Below, one piece after another: positions 1 through 8,116 of a DNA stretch of 36,716 nt. The notes under the pieces were generated by a model. The model was not told the origin of the DNA and did no database searches. It saw only the letters and a list, made by a program, of their open reading frames with translations. The stretch's first letter is position 1, and each line of letters opens with the position of its first letter. This DNA is from Opitutia bacterium (GTDB lineage: Bacteria; Verrucomicrobiota; Verrucomicrobiia; Opitutales; Opitutaceae): assembly GCA_947461205.1 (NCBI GenBank), contig CANHJG010000039.1, positions 1-36,716 on the forward strand. The letters are read 5' to 3'. A program made the position numbers and the translations under genes.

Positions 1-30
1 ATTGCCGACGTATAGTTTGGAGTTGCTCAT
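1..30 (-). CDS. RRM-type RNA-binding protein, N-terminal 10 codons only
   Basis: The reverse complement of the first 30 bases is an ATG-initiated frame reading MSNSKLYVGN, cut by the window edge. This is the typical opening of small bacterial single-RRM proteins, where KLYVGNL is the RNP-2 beta strand. Such proteins (about 80-150 aa, often with a glycine-rich tail) bind single-stranded RNA and are common in cyanobacteria and Verrucomicrobiota, often linked to cold or stress response. A purine-rich stretch (ACGAAGGA) lies roughly 15 bases upstream of the ATG. Only ten residues are visible, so the family call rests on the RNP-2 signature alone. The rest of the gene lies to the left of the window. 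Confidence 0.72.
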   Translation of the reverse strand, partial: MSNSKLYVGN

Positions 31-243
31 GTGATGTCTCGTAGATCCTTCGTCCTGCTACCAGTCCGTTCCCAACTTGGGTTTCGAAATCATCACTTAA
101 GCCAAACGCTCAGCCAACGACTCACCAGATACTGTCGCCTAACGCTATCACTAACGATCGAACCCTCACAACACACGGGAAAGCCGGTAACGCAAGGTAA
201 TTCGCGCCGAGCTGCCGGCGGGTGATAACCCACCCCGTCCCGC
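31..243 (-). promoter_or_regulatory. Upstream region of the RRM gene with two small palindromes
   Basis: These 213 bases separate the stop of the thioesterase gene from the start of the RRM gene, both on the minus strand. The region is clearly less G+C-rich than the neighbouring genes, as expected for a promoter and leader. Two adjacent perfect palindromes are visible: CCCAACTTGGG at 71-81 and TTTCGAAA at 82-89. Either could form part of a 5' leader structure or an operator. No convincing -35/-10 pair was found by eye. Genes for RRM proteins often carry structured leaders, but that is only family knowledge here. Confidence 0.35.
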
Positions 244-657
244 TCAAATCGAATATTTGACCCGGACGTCCTCCGGAATCGGGGTCGCCCGCCCCGTCGC
301 GAGCGTGACGAGCACGTAGTCGCAATACCCGTCGCACACCCGTTTGCCGGTCGGGTTCTTTTCGATTTCAAACGCCACCCGGCAACCCGCCTCCGTAAAA
401 TTTTCAATCCAGCAGCGCACCGTCATCCGGTCGCCCCAGCCGAGCGGGCGTCTGTAATGGATGTTCGCCGTCGTCATCCACCAGCCCAACCCCCGGTCCG
501 CGAACGCCTGCATCGACATGCCGTAGTTTTTTTCCATCTGCTCAAACCGCGCCGCCAGCACGTAGTCAAGGTAACGCGTCGAGTGCACGTGCTGGTAAAG
601 ATCGATGTCATCCGGGCGGACCGAGAGCTCGGTTTCGAATTTGGAAAAAACGTTCAT
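244..657 (-). CDS. Acyl-CoA thioesterase, 4-hydroxybenzoyl-CoA thioesterase (hotdog) family
   Basis: This 137-aa protein is the size of a single-hotdog YbgC/4HBT thioesterase, which hydrolyses acyl-CoA or acyl-ACP thioesters in the cytoplasm. The family signature is at residues 14-30: RPDDIDLYQHVHSTRYL, equivalent to the usual DxDxxGHVNNxxYL, with Asp17 as the expected catalytic acid and the Gly before His replaced by Gln. The middle matches the family strand pattern (HYRRPLGWGDRM). The ATG at 657 was chosen because the signature then begins at residue 11; the open frame extends upstream to 738 but that part has no family features. It lies 28 bp downstream of the Hsp15-like gene and is probably cotranscribed with it. 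Substrate is unknown. Confidence 0.85.
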   Translation of the reverse strand: MNVFSKFETELSVRPDDIDLYQHVHSTRYLDYVLAARFEQMEKNYGMSMQAFADRGLGWWMTTANIHYRRPLGWGDRMTVRCWIENFTEAGCRVAFEIEKNPTGKRVCDGYCDYVLVTLATGRATPIPEDVRVKYSI

Positions 658-685
658 GCGAAATTTCGTCCGCGGCGAGCGCAGC

Positions 686-1081
686 CTAGCCAAAGAAGCC
701 GTCGATTTCCCGCCGGTCCCGCTTCGTCGGCCGCCCACTGCCTTTTTCCCGCGCCAGCACCTGCTGCACGCTGCGCTCGCGGAGTTTTTCGAATTCTTCC
801 GGCGGAGTCAGGTCGACGCAGAACTCCGGCACCAACTTCGCTCCCACGCGCGAACGCGGCACGCCCACGACCCGCAGCGTCCGCATGAACAACCCCAACC
901 GCACCACCACCACTTCGCCCGCATGCACTTCGCGCGCCGGCTTGGCGACGAGGCCGTTAATCTCCACGCTCCCGGCCCGGCAGGCGTCGGTCGCCTGCGG
1001 CCGCGTCTTGAAGACCCGCATCGCCCAAAGCCATTTGTCGAGGCGGGCGGCGGAACGGTCGGCTTCGGGAGGGGGAGTCAC
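686..1081 (-). CDS. hslR: Hsp15-like S4-domain RNA-binding heat-shock protein
   Basis: Read from the GTG at 1081 this is a 131-aa protein, close to the length of E. coli Hsp15 (133 aa). An S4 RNA-binding domain opens at about residue 14 with RLDKWLWAMRVFKTR and continues through the ACRAGSVEINGLVAKP and VRLG strands, then a basic C-terminal tail (GRPTKRDRRE). Hsp15 binds free 50S subunits carrying a stalled nascent chain and helps recycle them. The frame remains open upstream to 1189, which would overlap the 3' end of the DUF3016 gene by about 32 bp and add a low-complexity arginine-rich stretch. I prefer the GTG because it gives the family length, but no clear ribosome-binding site decides it. 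Likely cotranscribed with its neighbours. Confidence 0.8.
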   Translation of the reverse strand: MTPPPEADRSAARLDKWLWAMRVFKTRPQATDACRAGSVEINGLVAKPAREVHAGEVVVVRLGLFMRTLRVVGVPRSRVGAKLVPEFCVDLTPPEEFEKLRERSVQQVLAREKGSGRPTKRDRREIDGFFG

Positions 1082-1157
1082 GCGGGGAAAAACAACACGG
1101 CCGCGAGTCTGGGCCGACAAGCGGCCGCGGGTAAATCCGTTTCGTCCGGGAAATCGC

Positions 1158-1688
1158 TCAGTTCTTCTTCGCGCGGTGGAGCTCGGCACTCAGCCAATCG
1201 TCGAGCAGCGCCTTTTCGTGGCGCAGCGGGTCGTCGCGAAACCCCATCGTCAGCTTCATCATGAAAGCCATGTCCCGCAGGTCGCGCTTCCCCTCGTTCA
1301 CAACAGCTCCGGCGGCATCGGTCAGACGGAACGCGAGGCTGATGCGCGGCGGGTAGATATCCTTCACGATCCGTACATCGCCCCACTGCCCCCCGCGCCA
1401 CGGCTCGAAGTCTCCCGCCAGATCGACGTCGGTGAAGGTGATGGCGAGCTTCTGGCCCGGCAGGAGGCCGCGCACCCCGCTCATCGTCAGATAGTCCTTC
1501 AGCAGCTCCAGCGTCGAGTCGCGCCCCTTGTCCGAGCCCATGTAAGCGTCCCTCACGTCGGTGAATTTCTCCGGCTCGAAAAACACGACCTCGACGCGGG
1601 ACGGGCCTTTCACCGGATCGAGCGCCAGCACGGTCCCGACTCCGACGATTGCCAACGCGGCGAACAGCACAAAAGGTTTCGTTTTCAT
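1158..1688 (-). CDS. DUF3016 domain secreted protein
   Basis: This 176-aa protein starts with a cleavable signal peptide (basic MKTKPF, then a hydrophobic stretch to about residue 23 ending VLALDP). The mature part looks like the DUF3016 family: VEVVFFEPEKFTDVRDAY near the start, a central LAITFTDVDLAGDFEPW segment, PRISLAFRLTDAAG in the middle, and a C-terminus rich in acidic and basic residues that contains DPLRHEKALLDDWL. DUF3016 proteins are small periplasmic or exported proteins of unknown function in proteobacteria and Verrucomicrobiota. The ATG at 1688 is the only start that places the signal peptide at the N-terminus. It lies 59 bp after the YdeP-like gene on the same strand, with no functional link that I can defend. 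Confidence 0.78.
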   Translation of the reverse strand: MKTKPFVLFAALAIVGVGTVLALDPVKGPSRVEVVFFEPEKFTDVRDAYMGSDKGRDSTLELLKDYLTMSGVRGLLPGQKLAITFTDVDLAGDFEPWRGGQWGDVRIVKDIYPPRISLAFRLTDAAGAVVNEGKRDLRDMAFMMKLTMGFRDDPLRHEKALLDDWLSAELHRAKKN

Positions 1689-1747
1689 CGTGGTAGCTGA
1701 GACAGACCTTAGCACAAAAATGCTCCCCGGCGAGCACCGGACGCAGT

Positions 1748-4096
1748 TCATTTCTTCGCCGCCGCAATCGTCACCACCACATATTTGCTCGTCGGCGTGT
1801 TGCTCTTCGCCGCGACACTGCCGAGGGGCACGAGGACGTTCGCCTCGGGAAAATACGTCGCCACGCAGCCGCGCGGGATCCGATACGGCGCGACCATGAA
1901 CGAGGGCGCCACACGCTCCACCCCGCCAAACCGGTTCGTGAGATCCACCCGCTGGCCCTGCACCAGCCCCGCCGCGCGGATGTCTTCCTCGTGCATAAAC
2001 ACCACCCGCCGCCCGCCAAATACCCCCCGGTAGCGGTCGTCGAGCCCATAGACCGTCGTGTTGAACTGGTCGTGCGTGCGGATCGTCATCATCACGAACT
2101 CGCCCGCCGCCAACGCCCGCCGCCGGATCGGCGCCACCGTGAAATTCGCCCGCTTCGACCCCGTGCGCCACTCCCGGGAGTCGCGCGGCGCGTTCGGCAG
2201 ATGAAACACTCCCTCCCGGATGCGCCGGTTGTAGTCTTCGAAACCGGGCACGACCCGGGCAATGCGGTCCCGGATCAGATCGTAGTTGCCCGCAAAGGCC
2301 TCCCAATCGGGCCGGTCTCCGACCGCACCCGCCCCCAGCACCGCGCGCGCGATCCCGCCCACAATCGCCACCTCGCTCCGCAACGGCGCCGCCGCCGGCG
2401 CGAGCCGCCCGCGCGAGGCATTGATCACCCCCATCGAATCCTCGACCGTGACAAACTGCTCGCCGCCCACCTGCCGGTCGCGCTCGGTGCGCCCGAGACA
2501 CGGCAAAATCAGCGCCGTCCGCCCCGTCACGAGGTGGGAACGGTTGAGCTTCGTCGCCACGTGCGCGGTCAACGCACACTTTCTGAGCGCCGCCGCCGTG
2601 AACTCCGTGTCGGGTGTCGCCGACAAAAAATTTCCACCCATCGCCAGAAACACCGTCACGCGCGCGTCGGCCATCGCCCGGATCGTCTCGACGGTGTCGA
2701 GCCCGTGCGCCCGCGGTGATTTCATACCAAACTCCGCATCGAGCCGGTCGAGCCACCAGTCCGGCATCCGCTCGAAAATTCCCATCGTACGGTCGCCCTG
2801 CACATTCGAGTGTCCGCGCACCGGACACGGGCCCGCCCCCGGCCGACCGATATCGCCGCGCAGCAGGAGAAAATTCACGATCGTCTGAATGGTCTCCACC
2901 GCGTCGGGCTGCTGCGTGAGCCCCATCGCCCAACAGGCGATCGTCGCCCGCGACTTCATCGCGATCTGCGCCGCCCGCCTGATTTCCTCCCGCCCCACCC
3001 CGCTCGCCGCGACCACGTCGTCCCACGCCGTGGCGCGCAAATCCGCCACCAGTGCCTCGTAGCCGTGCGTGTGGGCCGCGATAAACGCCTGATCAAATAC
3101 CGCCCCCGGCACCGGCGCGGCCTCCTCCGCCGCGAGCATTTCCTTCATGATGCCCTTGAACAGCGCGAGGTCCCCGCCGATCCGCGGCTGCAGCCACAGG
3201 TCCGCCAGCCGGGCGCCGTCGCCGAGCAGCGTCGACCAGGCTTTCAACGGGTGCATGAAATCCTGCGGATTCTTAAACCGCTCCGTGCCCACCTCGGGCA
3301 GCGGATTGACCGACACGATGGTCGCGCCCCGGGCCTTCGCCGCCTCAAGCGAGGTCAGCATGCGGGGATGGTTGGTCCCCGGATTTTGCCCGATCACAAA
3401 AATCGCCTCCGCCTTTTCGAAATCCTCCAGCGTCACCGTGCCCTTGCCGATCCCGATGGTCTCGCCGAGCGCCACGCCGCTCGACTCGTGGCACATGTTC
3501 GAGCAGTCCGGCAAATTGTTCGTCCCCCATTGCCGCACGAACAGCTGCCACAGAAACGCCGCCTCGTTGCTGGTGCGGCCCGACGTATAAAACGCCGCCG
3601 CATCCGGCGTCGGCAGCGCCCGCAACTCGGCCGCGATGAGCGCAAACGCCTCGTCCCACCCGATCGGCGCATAGTGCGTCGCGCCCGCGCGCAACACCAT
3701 CGGCTCCGTCAACCGCCCCTGCGCGTTGAGCCAGTGGTCGCTTTGCGCCGCGAGTTCGGCCACCGCATGGTGCTCGAAAAACTCCGCGGTGATCCGCTGC
3801 TGCGTCGCCTCGTCCGCCACGGCCTTCGCCCCGTTCTCGCAAAACTCAAACGTATGCCGGTCGCCGTCCGGACTCGGCCACGCGCAGCTCTGGCAGTCAA
3901 AGCCGTCCTTCTGGTTCACCTGGAGCAACAGCTTCGCCCCGCGCACCGCCCCCATTTCGCCCAGCGCGATCTGCGTCGTGATGCGCACCGCCGTGAGCCC
4001 GGCCGCGGCAGAGCTCGGCGCGCCCAGCGTGGGGCTGGCGGGTTCGACGGGCGGTTGGGCAGAAGGAACGGCGGGCTGGGCCATGCGCCCAACCAT
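1748..4096 (-). CDS. FdhF/YdeP-family molybdopterin oxidoreductase
   Basis: This 782-aa protein matches the YdeP subgroup of molybdopterin-dependent oxidoreductases (E. coli YdeP is about 760 aa and is linked to acid resistance; its substrate is not established). Visible signatures are GFDCQSCAW near residue 66 (Cys68, Cys71), a further Cys86 in FCENGAKA, IGWDEAFALIAAELR, YTSGRTSNEAAFLWQLF, NMCHESSGVALGETIG, FVIGQNPGTNHPRML, GHSNVQGDRTMGI, and the C-terminal molydopterin dinucleotide-binding domain starting near TIRTHDQFNTTVYGLDDRYRG. There is no Tat signal, so it should be cytoplasmic. Cysteine spacing departs from the standard CxxCxxxC [4Fe-4S] motif of formate dehydrogenases, which is normal for this subgroup. 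It heads the minus-strand run towards 244 and faces a plus-strand gene across 86 bp. Confidence 0.9.
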   Translation of the reverse strand: MVGRMAQPAVPSAQPPVEPASPTLGAPSSAAAGLTAVRITTQIALGEMGAVRGAKLLLQVNQKDGFDCQSCAWPSPDGDRHTFEFCENGAKAVADEATQQRITAEFFEHHAVAELAAQSDHWLNAQGRLTEPMVLRAGATHYAPIGWDEAFALIAAELRALPTPDAAAFYTSGRTSNEAAFLWQLFVRQWGTNNLPDCSNMCHESSGVALGETIGIGKGTVTLEDFEKAEAIFVIGQNPGTNHPRMLTSLEAAKARGATIVSVNPLPEVGTERFKNPQDFMHPLKAWSTLLGDGARLADLWLQPRIGGDLALFKGIMKEMLAAEEAAPVPGAVFDQAFIAAHTHGYEALVADLRATAWDDVVAASGVGREEIRRAAQIAMKSRATIACWAMGLTQQPDAVETIQTIVNFLLLRGDIGRPGAGPCPVRGHSNVQGDRTMGIFERMPDWWLDRLDAEFGMKSPRAHGLDTVETIRAMADARVTVFLAMGGNFLSATPDTEFTAAALRKCALTAHVATKLNRSHLVTGRTALILPCLGRTERDRQVGGEQFVTVEDSMGVINASRGRLAPAAAPLRSEVAIVGGIARAVLGAGAVGDRPDWEAFAGNYDLIRDRIARVVPGFEDYNRRIREGVFHLPNAPRDSREWRTGSKRANFTVAPIRRRALAAGEFVMMTIRTHDQFNTTVYGLDDRYRGVFGGRRVVFMHEEDIRAAGLVQGQRVDLTNRFGGVERVAPSFMVAPYRIPRGCVATYFPEANVLVPLGSVAAKSNTPTSKYVVVTIAAAKK

Positions 4097-4182
4097 GCGG
4101 GCGGCCCGGCGCAGTTCAACTCCCGGGCTTCTGCTACCCGCGCTTTTCTTTTTTCTGATCCCGCATAGGATCCCGCCGTCCC

Positions 4183-4467
4183 ATGTTCGCCAACCTCCTC
4201 AACCTCATCGCGCGCCGCCCCCACCCCGACGTCGCCCACGGTGCGTTCATCTCCGCCGTCGTGGTGCACGAACGCGACCCGCGCAACCCCCGCGCCGAGC
4301 GCCTCATCTTCGCCTGCTGGATCCTCATCGCCGTCAAACACGTCGGCATCATCTGGGCCTGCCACCACTACCCGATTCCGTTTCACCAGCTCTGGGTTAA
4401 CTTTCCCACCTGGCTCCTCGGCGCCCTCGCGACCGGAATTTACCTTTGGCGGGTGCGGCGGAAATAA
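4183..4467 (+). CDS. Small two-helix membrane protein of unknown function
   Basis: This 94-aa protein has two hydrophobic stretches, about residues 42-58 (LIFACWILIAVKHVGII) and 72-88 (NFPTWLLGALATGIYLW), ending in a basic tail WRVRRK. The N-terminal 40 residues are polar and include HPDVAHGAFISAVVVHERD. The histidines and tryptophans in the first helix and loop (KHVGIIWACHHYP) are notable but match no motif I know. An AGGA sequence about 12 bases upstream supports the ATG. I do not recognise the family. The gene is divergent from the YdeP-like oxidoreductase. A 6-bp hairpin follows the stop codon. Confidence 0.6.
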   Translation: MFANLLNLIARRPHPDVAHGAFISAVVVHERDPRNPRAERLIFACWILIAVKHVGIIWACHHYPIPFHQLWVNFPTWLLGALATGIYLWRVRRK

Positions 4468-4470
4468 CGC

Positions 4471-4489
4471 CCGGCCGCCCTTGGGCCGG
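4471..4489 (+). terminator. Hairpin after the small membrane protein gene
   Basis: CCGGCC (4471-4476) and GGCCGG (4484-4489) form a perfect 6-bp stem with a 7-base loop, three bases after the stop codon at 4467. No T-run follows; a run of ten C residues (4496-4505) does. It may act as a weak or factor-dependent terminator, or stabilise the 3' end. Confidence 0.3.
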
Positions 4490-4560
4490 CGCTCGCCCCC
4501 CCCCCACCCGTGCGCGTTTTGTGTTTCGACCGCGGGACTTTTGCTGTCAGCTCCCGCCCT

Positions 4561-5013
4561 ATGCCCAACGTCCCCGGTCTCCGCAGCCCCTACGCCAAAG
4601 TCGGCCGTCTCGTCTACTTCGGCCGGATGCTCGACAAGCTCCGCCTCCACGCCGCCGGCCAACTCCCGCCCGATTACGTGCCCAACCTCGGCAAGGGCTT
4701 CGACAGCCGCTGCTGCACCTTTCTCCGCGTCGGCTACGACGACCTGCAAGCCCACGTCCTGGCCCACCCCGCGGCCGACCCGGTCGCGGTTCTCGGCTGG
4801 GCCGAGCAGCGCGGCGGACTCCGCTCGGACGACGAATGCGAGATCTGGAACAATTTCCTCTCCAAGCGCGGCTGGCGCGACGACGCCGCCCAAATCCTCG
4901 CGAAGCGCCTCCAGGAAAGCGGCCTCGCGGGCACGCCCGCCCTGACGATGTTCGACTACCTCGACTTCGACGAGGGTCGCGATCCGGTCGCCGCCCGCGC
5001 CTGGGAAGTCTGA
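4561..5013 (+). CDS. DUF5069 domain protein
   Basis: This 150-aa protein matches the DUF5069 family, common in Verrucomicrobiota and Planctomycetota and without known function. Features in order: VPGLRSPYAKVGRLVYFGRM at residues 4-23, MLDKLRLHAAGQLPPDY, NLGKGFDSRCCTFL (paired Cys), a W-rich middle (WAEQRGGLRSDDECEIWNNF), and the C-terminal FDYLDFDEGR. No signal peptide or membrane segment, so probably cytoplasmic. The ATG at 4561 gives the family's normal N-terminus; an in-frame extension back to 4510 adds cysteine- and arginine-containing residues without similarity. It ends 10 bp before gluconokinase and may be cotranscribed with it. A C10 tract lies about 56 bases upstream. Confidence 0.85.
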   Translation: MPNVPGLRSPYAKVGRLVYFGRMLDKLRLHAAGQLPPDYVPNLGKGFDSRCCTFLRVGYDDLQAHVLAHPAADPVAVLGWAEQRGGLRSDDECEIWNNFLSKRGWRDDAAQILAKRLQESGLAGTPALTMFDYLDFDEGRDPVAARAWEV

Positions 5014-5023
5014 CCGCGCTCCG

Positions 5024-5509
5024 ATGGTCATCATCGTGATGGGCGTCGCCGGCAGCGGCAAAACCACCGTCGGCGAAAAACTCGCCGCCGCCCTCGGCTG
5101 GAGTTTCCGCGATGCCGACGACTTTCATCCGCCCGAAAATGTCGCGAAAATGTCGGCCGGCCTCCCGCTCGACGACCACGACCGCGCTCCGTGGCTCGCC
5201 GCCATCCGCGCCCACATCGACGCGTGCCTGGCCCGCGGCGAAGGCTCCGTCGTCACCTGCTCCGCGCTGAAGGCCGCCTACCGCCGCGTGCTCGTCGCCG
5301 ACCCCGCCCGCGTGAAACTCGTGCACCTCACCGGGGATTTCGCGCTGCTCGCCGCGCGCATCGGCTCACGTCAGGGTCACTTCATGAAGCCCGCGATGCT
5401 GCACTCCCAGCTCGCCACACTCGAACCCCCGCCCGACGCCCTCGCCGTGGACATCACGCCTCCGCCCGACGAAATCGTCGCCCACATCCGCCTCGCGCTT
5501 GCACTATGA
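5024..5509 (+). CDS. gntK: Gluconokinase
   Basis: This 161-aa protein is a standard GntK/IdnK-type gluconokinase, which phosphorylates D-gluconate with ATP to 6-phosphogluconate for the pentose-phosphate or Entner-Doudoroff route. The Walker A motif GVAGSGKTT is at residues 7-15. The substrate-binding block DADDFHPPENVAKMSAGLPL follows, then DRAPWL, TCSALKAAYRRVL, and the C-terminal signature GHFMKPAMLHSQLATLEPP. Length and motif order are complete for the family. The start is 10 bp after the DUF5069 gene, and the stop overlaps the start of the penicillin-acylase-family gene (ATGA), implying translational coupling. No gluconate permease or dehydratase is nearby. Confidence 0.95.
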   Translation: MVIIVMGVAGSGKTTVGEKLAAALGWSFRDADDFHPPENVAKMSAGLPLDDHDRAPWLAAIRAHIDACLARGEGSVVTCSALKAAYRRVLVADPARVKLVHLTGDFALLAARIGSRQGHFMKPAMLHSQLATLEPPPDALAVDITPPPDEIVAHIRLALAL

Positions 5510-7956
5510 GCCCCACCGTCACCCAGCGCCTCCGCCTCCTCGCCGGCATCGTCGGCGCGCTCCTCCTCGTGGCGGCCCTCGCCGGCGGCTGGTTTTATTC
5601 CCGCATTCGCGCGAGCCTTCCGCTGCTCGACGGCACGTCCGTCGTCGCCGGTCTCGGCGCCCCCGTCACCGTCGCGCGCGACGCCCTCGGCGTCCCCACG
5701 CTCCGCGGCCAAACCCGCGCCGACGTTTCCCGCGCCCTCGGCTGGCTCCACGCGCAGGAGCGTTTTTTCCAGATGGACCTGCTCCGGCGCAGTTCCGCGG
5801 GCGAACTCGCCGAACTCTTCGGCGCCGCCGCCGTGCCCCGCGACCGCGCCACCCGGATCCACGGTTTCCGCGCCCTCGCCCGGACCGTCCTCTCCCGCCT
5901 CCCCACCACCCAGCGCGTCCAACTCGACGCCTACACCGCCGGCGTCAACGCCGGCCTCGCCGCCCTCCGCGAACGCCCCTTCGAATACCTCGTGCTGCGC
6001 GCCACCCCCCAGCCCTGGCGCGCCGAGGACAGCGTGCTCGTCGTCTACGCGATGACCCTCGATCTCCAGGACCCGCTCAACCGCTACGAGCAAACTCTGA
6101 TGACGCTCCGCGACAAACTCGGCGACGAGGCCGTCGCGTTCTTCGCACCCCTGCAGACGCCCGCCGACGCCGCGCTCGACGGCAGCACCGCGCCGCTCGC
6201 CCCGCTGCCCGGCCCGAAGGCGATCGATCTCCGCCAGCGCCCGAAATCCGCCGCCGCCCTCACGCTCGCGGCCCCGTCCGACGGCGACGTGCGTTTCCCC
6301 TTTCCGTTCCGCGATCCCGAGGCCGTGCTGGGCTCCAACGCCTTTGCCCTGTCCGGCGCGCACACCGCCAGCGGCGCCGCCCTCCTCGCCAACGACCCCC
6401 ACCTCGACCACGCCCTGCCCAACACCTGGTATCGCGCCGCGCTCGAATGGCCCGGCCACCAGCTCACCGGCGTCACCCTCCCCGGGCTCTTCGCCGTCGT
6501 CATCGGCAGCAACCGCCACGTGGCCTGGGGCCTCACCGACGCCTACGCCGACACCGGCGATCTCATCGTCCTCCAGATTAACCCGATCTCGCCGCGCCTC
6601 TACACCGCGCCCGGTCACGACGAACTGGTCGCGGTAGAAAAACGCCACGAAACCATTCTCGTCAAAGGTGCCGCCCCCGTCACCGTCGACTACGATTGGA
6701 CGATCTGGGGGCCCATCGTCACCACCAACGAGAAACGCCGCCCCGTCGTCCAGCACTGGACCGCCCACGATCCCGCCGCCACGAACTTCGCCTACCTCGC
6801 GCTCGAAGATGCCACCACCGTCGCCGAAGCCGTCGCCATCGCGCACCGCTCCGGCATGCCCGCCCACAATTTCCTCGTCGCCGACACGGCGGGCGACATC
6901 GCCTGGACCATCGCCGGCGCCCTCCCGCAACGCGTCGGCTACGACGGCCGCCTGCCGACCAACTGGGCCTTTGGCGACCGCCGCTGGGCCGGCCTCCTGC
7001 CCCCCGACGACTACCCCGTGGTCACCTCGAAAGGCACCGGCCTGCCGGCCGAAACCCTCACGCGTGACGGCCGCCTGTGGTCCGCTAACCAGCGCCAGAT
7101 CGGCGGACCCGGTCTCGCGAAACTCGGCGACGGCGGCTACGCGCGCCCCGCCCGCGCCGCGCAAGTCCGCGACGGCCTCGCCCCGCTCGAACGCGCCACG
7201 CCCAAGGACCTCCTCGCCGTGCAGCTCGATGACCGCGCCCTGTTCCTCGCGCCGTGGCAAAAACTCCTCGTCGCCACCCTCACCCCGACGGCCACCGCAG
7301 AGAAAAAATCCCGGATCGAGCTCCGCGCCCTCGCCGAGAAGGGCGACCACCGCGCCGCCGTGGACTCCGTGAGCCACCGCCTCGCCCGCGCTTTTCGGGA
7401 GGCGGTTTACGTCCGCGTCTTCCCGGCCATTTTTGAACCGTGCCTCGGCACCGGCCCGGCCTTCGATTGGCGCAAGCTCCAGCTCGAAGGCCCGCTGTGG
7501 GCCATGCTCCGGGAGAAACCCGCCCACCTCCTCGCCCCCGCCTTCGCCACGTGGGACGCCCTCCTCCTCGCCGCCGCCGACGACGTCGTCACCGGTATCG
7601 AGAAAACCGGCACGTCCCTCGCCGGTGCGACCTGGGGCCGGCAGAATATCGTGCGCATCCGTCATCCCTTTAGCCACGCGATGCCCGCCGTCCTCACGGG
7701 CTGGCTCAACCTCGCCGCCGCCGCGCTCCCCGGCGACAACGACCTGCCGCGCGTGCAGGGGCCCAAACACGGTGCGAGCATGCGCATGGTGGTCTCGCCC
7801 GGCCGCGAGGCGGAGGGGATCTACCACATGCCCGGCGGCCAAAGCGGCCACCCGCTCTCCCCGTTCTACCGCGCCGGCCACGAAAGCTGGGAGCGCGGCG
7901 ACCCCGCGCCCTTCCTCCCCGGCACGAACGCGCACACCCTTACGCTGACGCCATGA
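5506..7956 (+). CDS. Penicillin acylase family N-terminal nucleophile amidase
   Basis: This 816-aa protein belongs to the penicillin/AHL acylase family (peptidase S45), Ntn-hydrolases made as a precursor and self-cleaved before a serine. An N-terminal hydrophobic segment (about residues 11-30, LLAGIVGALLLVAALAGGWF) is a signal peptide or anchor, so the enzyme should act in the periplasm. The alpha-chain signature GVPTLRGQTRADVSRALGWL and HAQERFFQMDLLRRSSAGELAELFG precede the spacer. The nucleophile is in VLGSNAFALSG, Ser277, followed by NDPHLDHALPNTWYR and IGSNRHVAWGLTDAYAD. The C-terminus keeps GGQSGHPLSPFYR. The ATG overlaps the gntK stop. Substrate cannot be read from sequence; peptide, acyl-amide or acyl-homoserine-lactone cleavage are all possible. 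Confidence 0.93.
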   Translation: MSPTVTQRLRLLAGIVGALLLVAALAGGWFYSRIRASLPLLDGTSVVAGLGAPVTVARDALGVPTLRGQTRADVSRALGWLHAQERFFQMDLLRRSSAGELAELFGAAAVPRDRATRIHGFRALARTVLSRLPTTQRVQLDAYTAGVNAGLAALRERPFEYLVLRATPQPWRAEDSVLVVYAMTLDLQDPLNRYEQTLMTLRDKLGDEAVAFFAPLQTPADAALDGSTAPLAPLPGPKAIDLRQRPKSAAALTLAAPSDGDVRFPFPFRDPEAVLGSNAFALSGAHTASGAALLANDPHLDHALPNTWYRAALEWPGHQLTGVTLPGLFAVVIGSNRHVAWGLTDAYADTGDLIVLQINPISPRLYTAPGHDELVAVEKRHETILVKGAAPVTVDYDWTIWGPIVTTNEKRRPVVQHWTAHDPAATNFAYLALEDATTVAEAVAIAHRSGMPAHNFLVADTAGDIAWTIAGALPQRVGYDGRLPTNWAFGDRRWAGLLPPDDYPVVTSKGTGLPAETLTRDGRLWSANQRQIGGPGLAKLGDGGYARPARAAQVRDGLAPLERATPKDLLAVQLDDRALFLAPWQKLLVATLTPTATAEKKSRIELRALAEKGDHRAAVDSVSHRLARAFREAVYVRVFPAIFEPCLGTGPAFDWRKLQLEGPLWAMLREKPAHLLAPAFATWDALLLAAADDVVTGIEKTGTSLAGATWGRQNIVRIRHPFSHAMPAVLTGWLNLAAAALPGDNDLPRVQGPKHGASMRMVVSPGREAEGIYHMPGGQSGHPLSPFYRAGHESWERGDPAPFLPGTNAHTLTLTP

Positions 7957-8016
7957 GTTCACTCCGTAACGGCGCGGCGGTTTCCCAACCGGCGATGAAA
8001 CGGCACCCCTCGTAAA

Positions 8017-8042
8017 ACCGGGCGCCTGGAAAAGCGCCCGGT
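8017..8042. terminator. Strong 9-bp hairpin between two plus-strand genes
   Basis: ACCGGGCGC (8017-8025) and GCGCCCGGT (8034-8042) pair perfectly with an 8-base loop, 60 bases after the stop of the acylase gene. On the plus strand no T-run follows. On the minus strand the hairpin is followed by TTTTA. It probably ends or protects the gntK-acylase transcript; as an intrinsic terminator it would fit the minus strand better, where no gene is present. Confidence 0.5.
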
Positions 8043-8116
8043 CGCCCTTCCGCCACTCCCGCCACTTTCCCGTTGAGCCGCACGCACGTCCGGCGTTTTC
8101 TCGCGCCACGCGCCGC

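Noticed and set aside
2810-4168. Plus-strand open frame of about 450 codons opposite the YdeP-like gene
   Set aside because: Arg/His-rich translation without family motifs; the minus-strand oxidoreductase explains this stretch.
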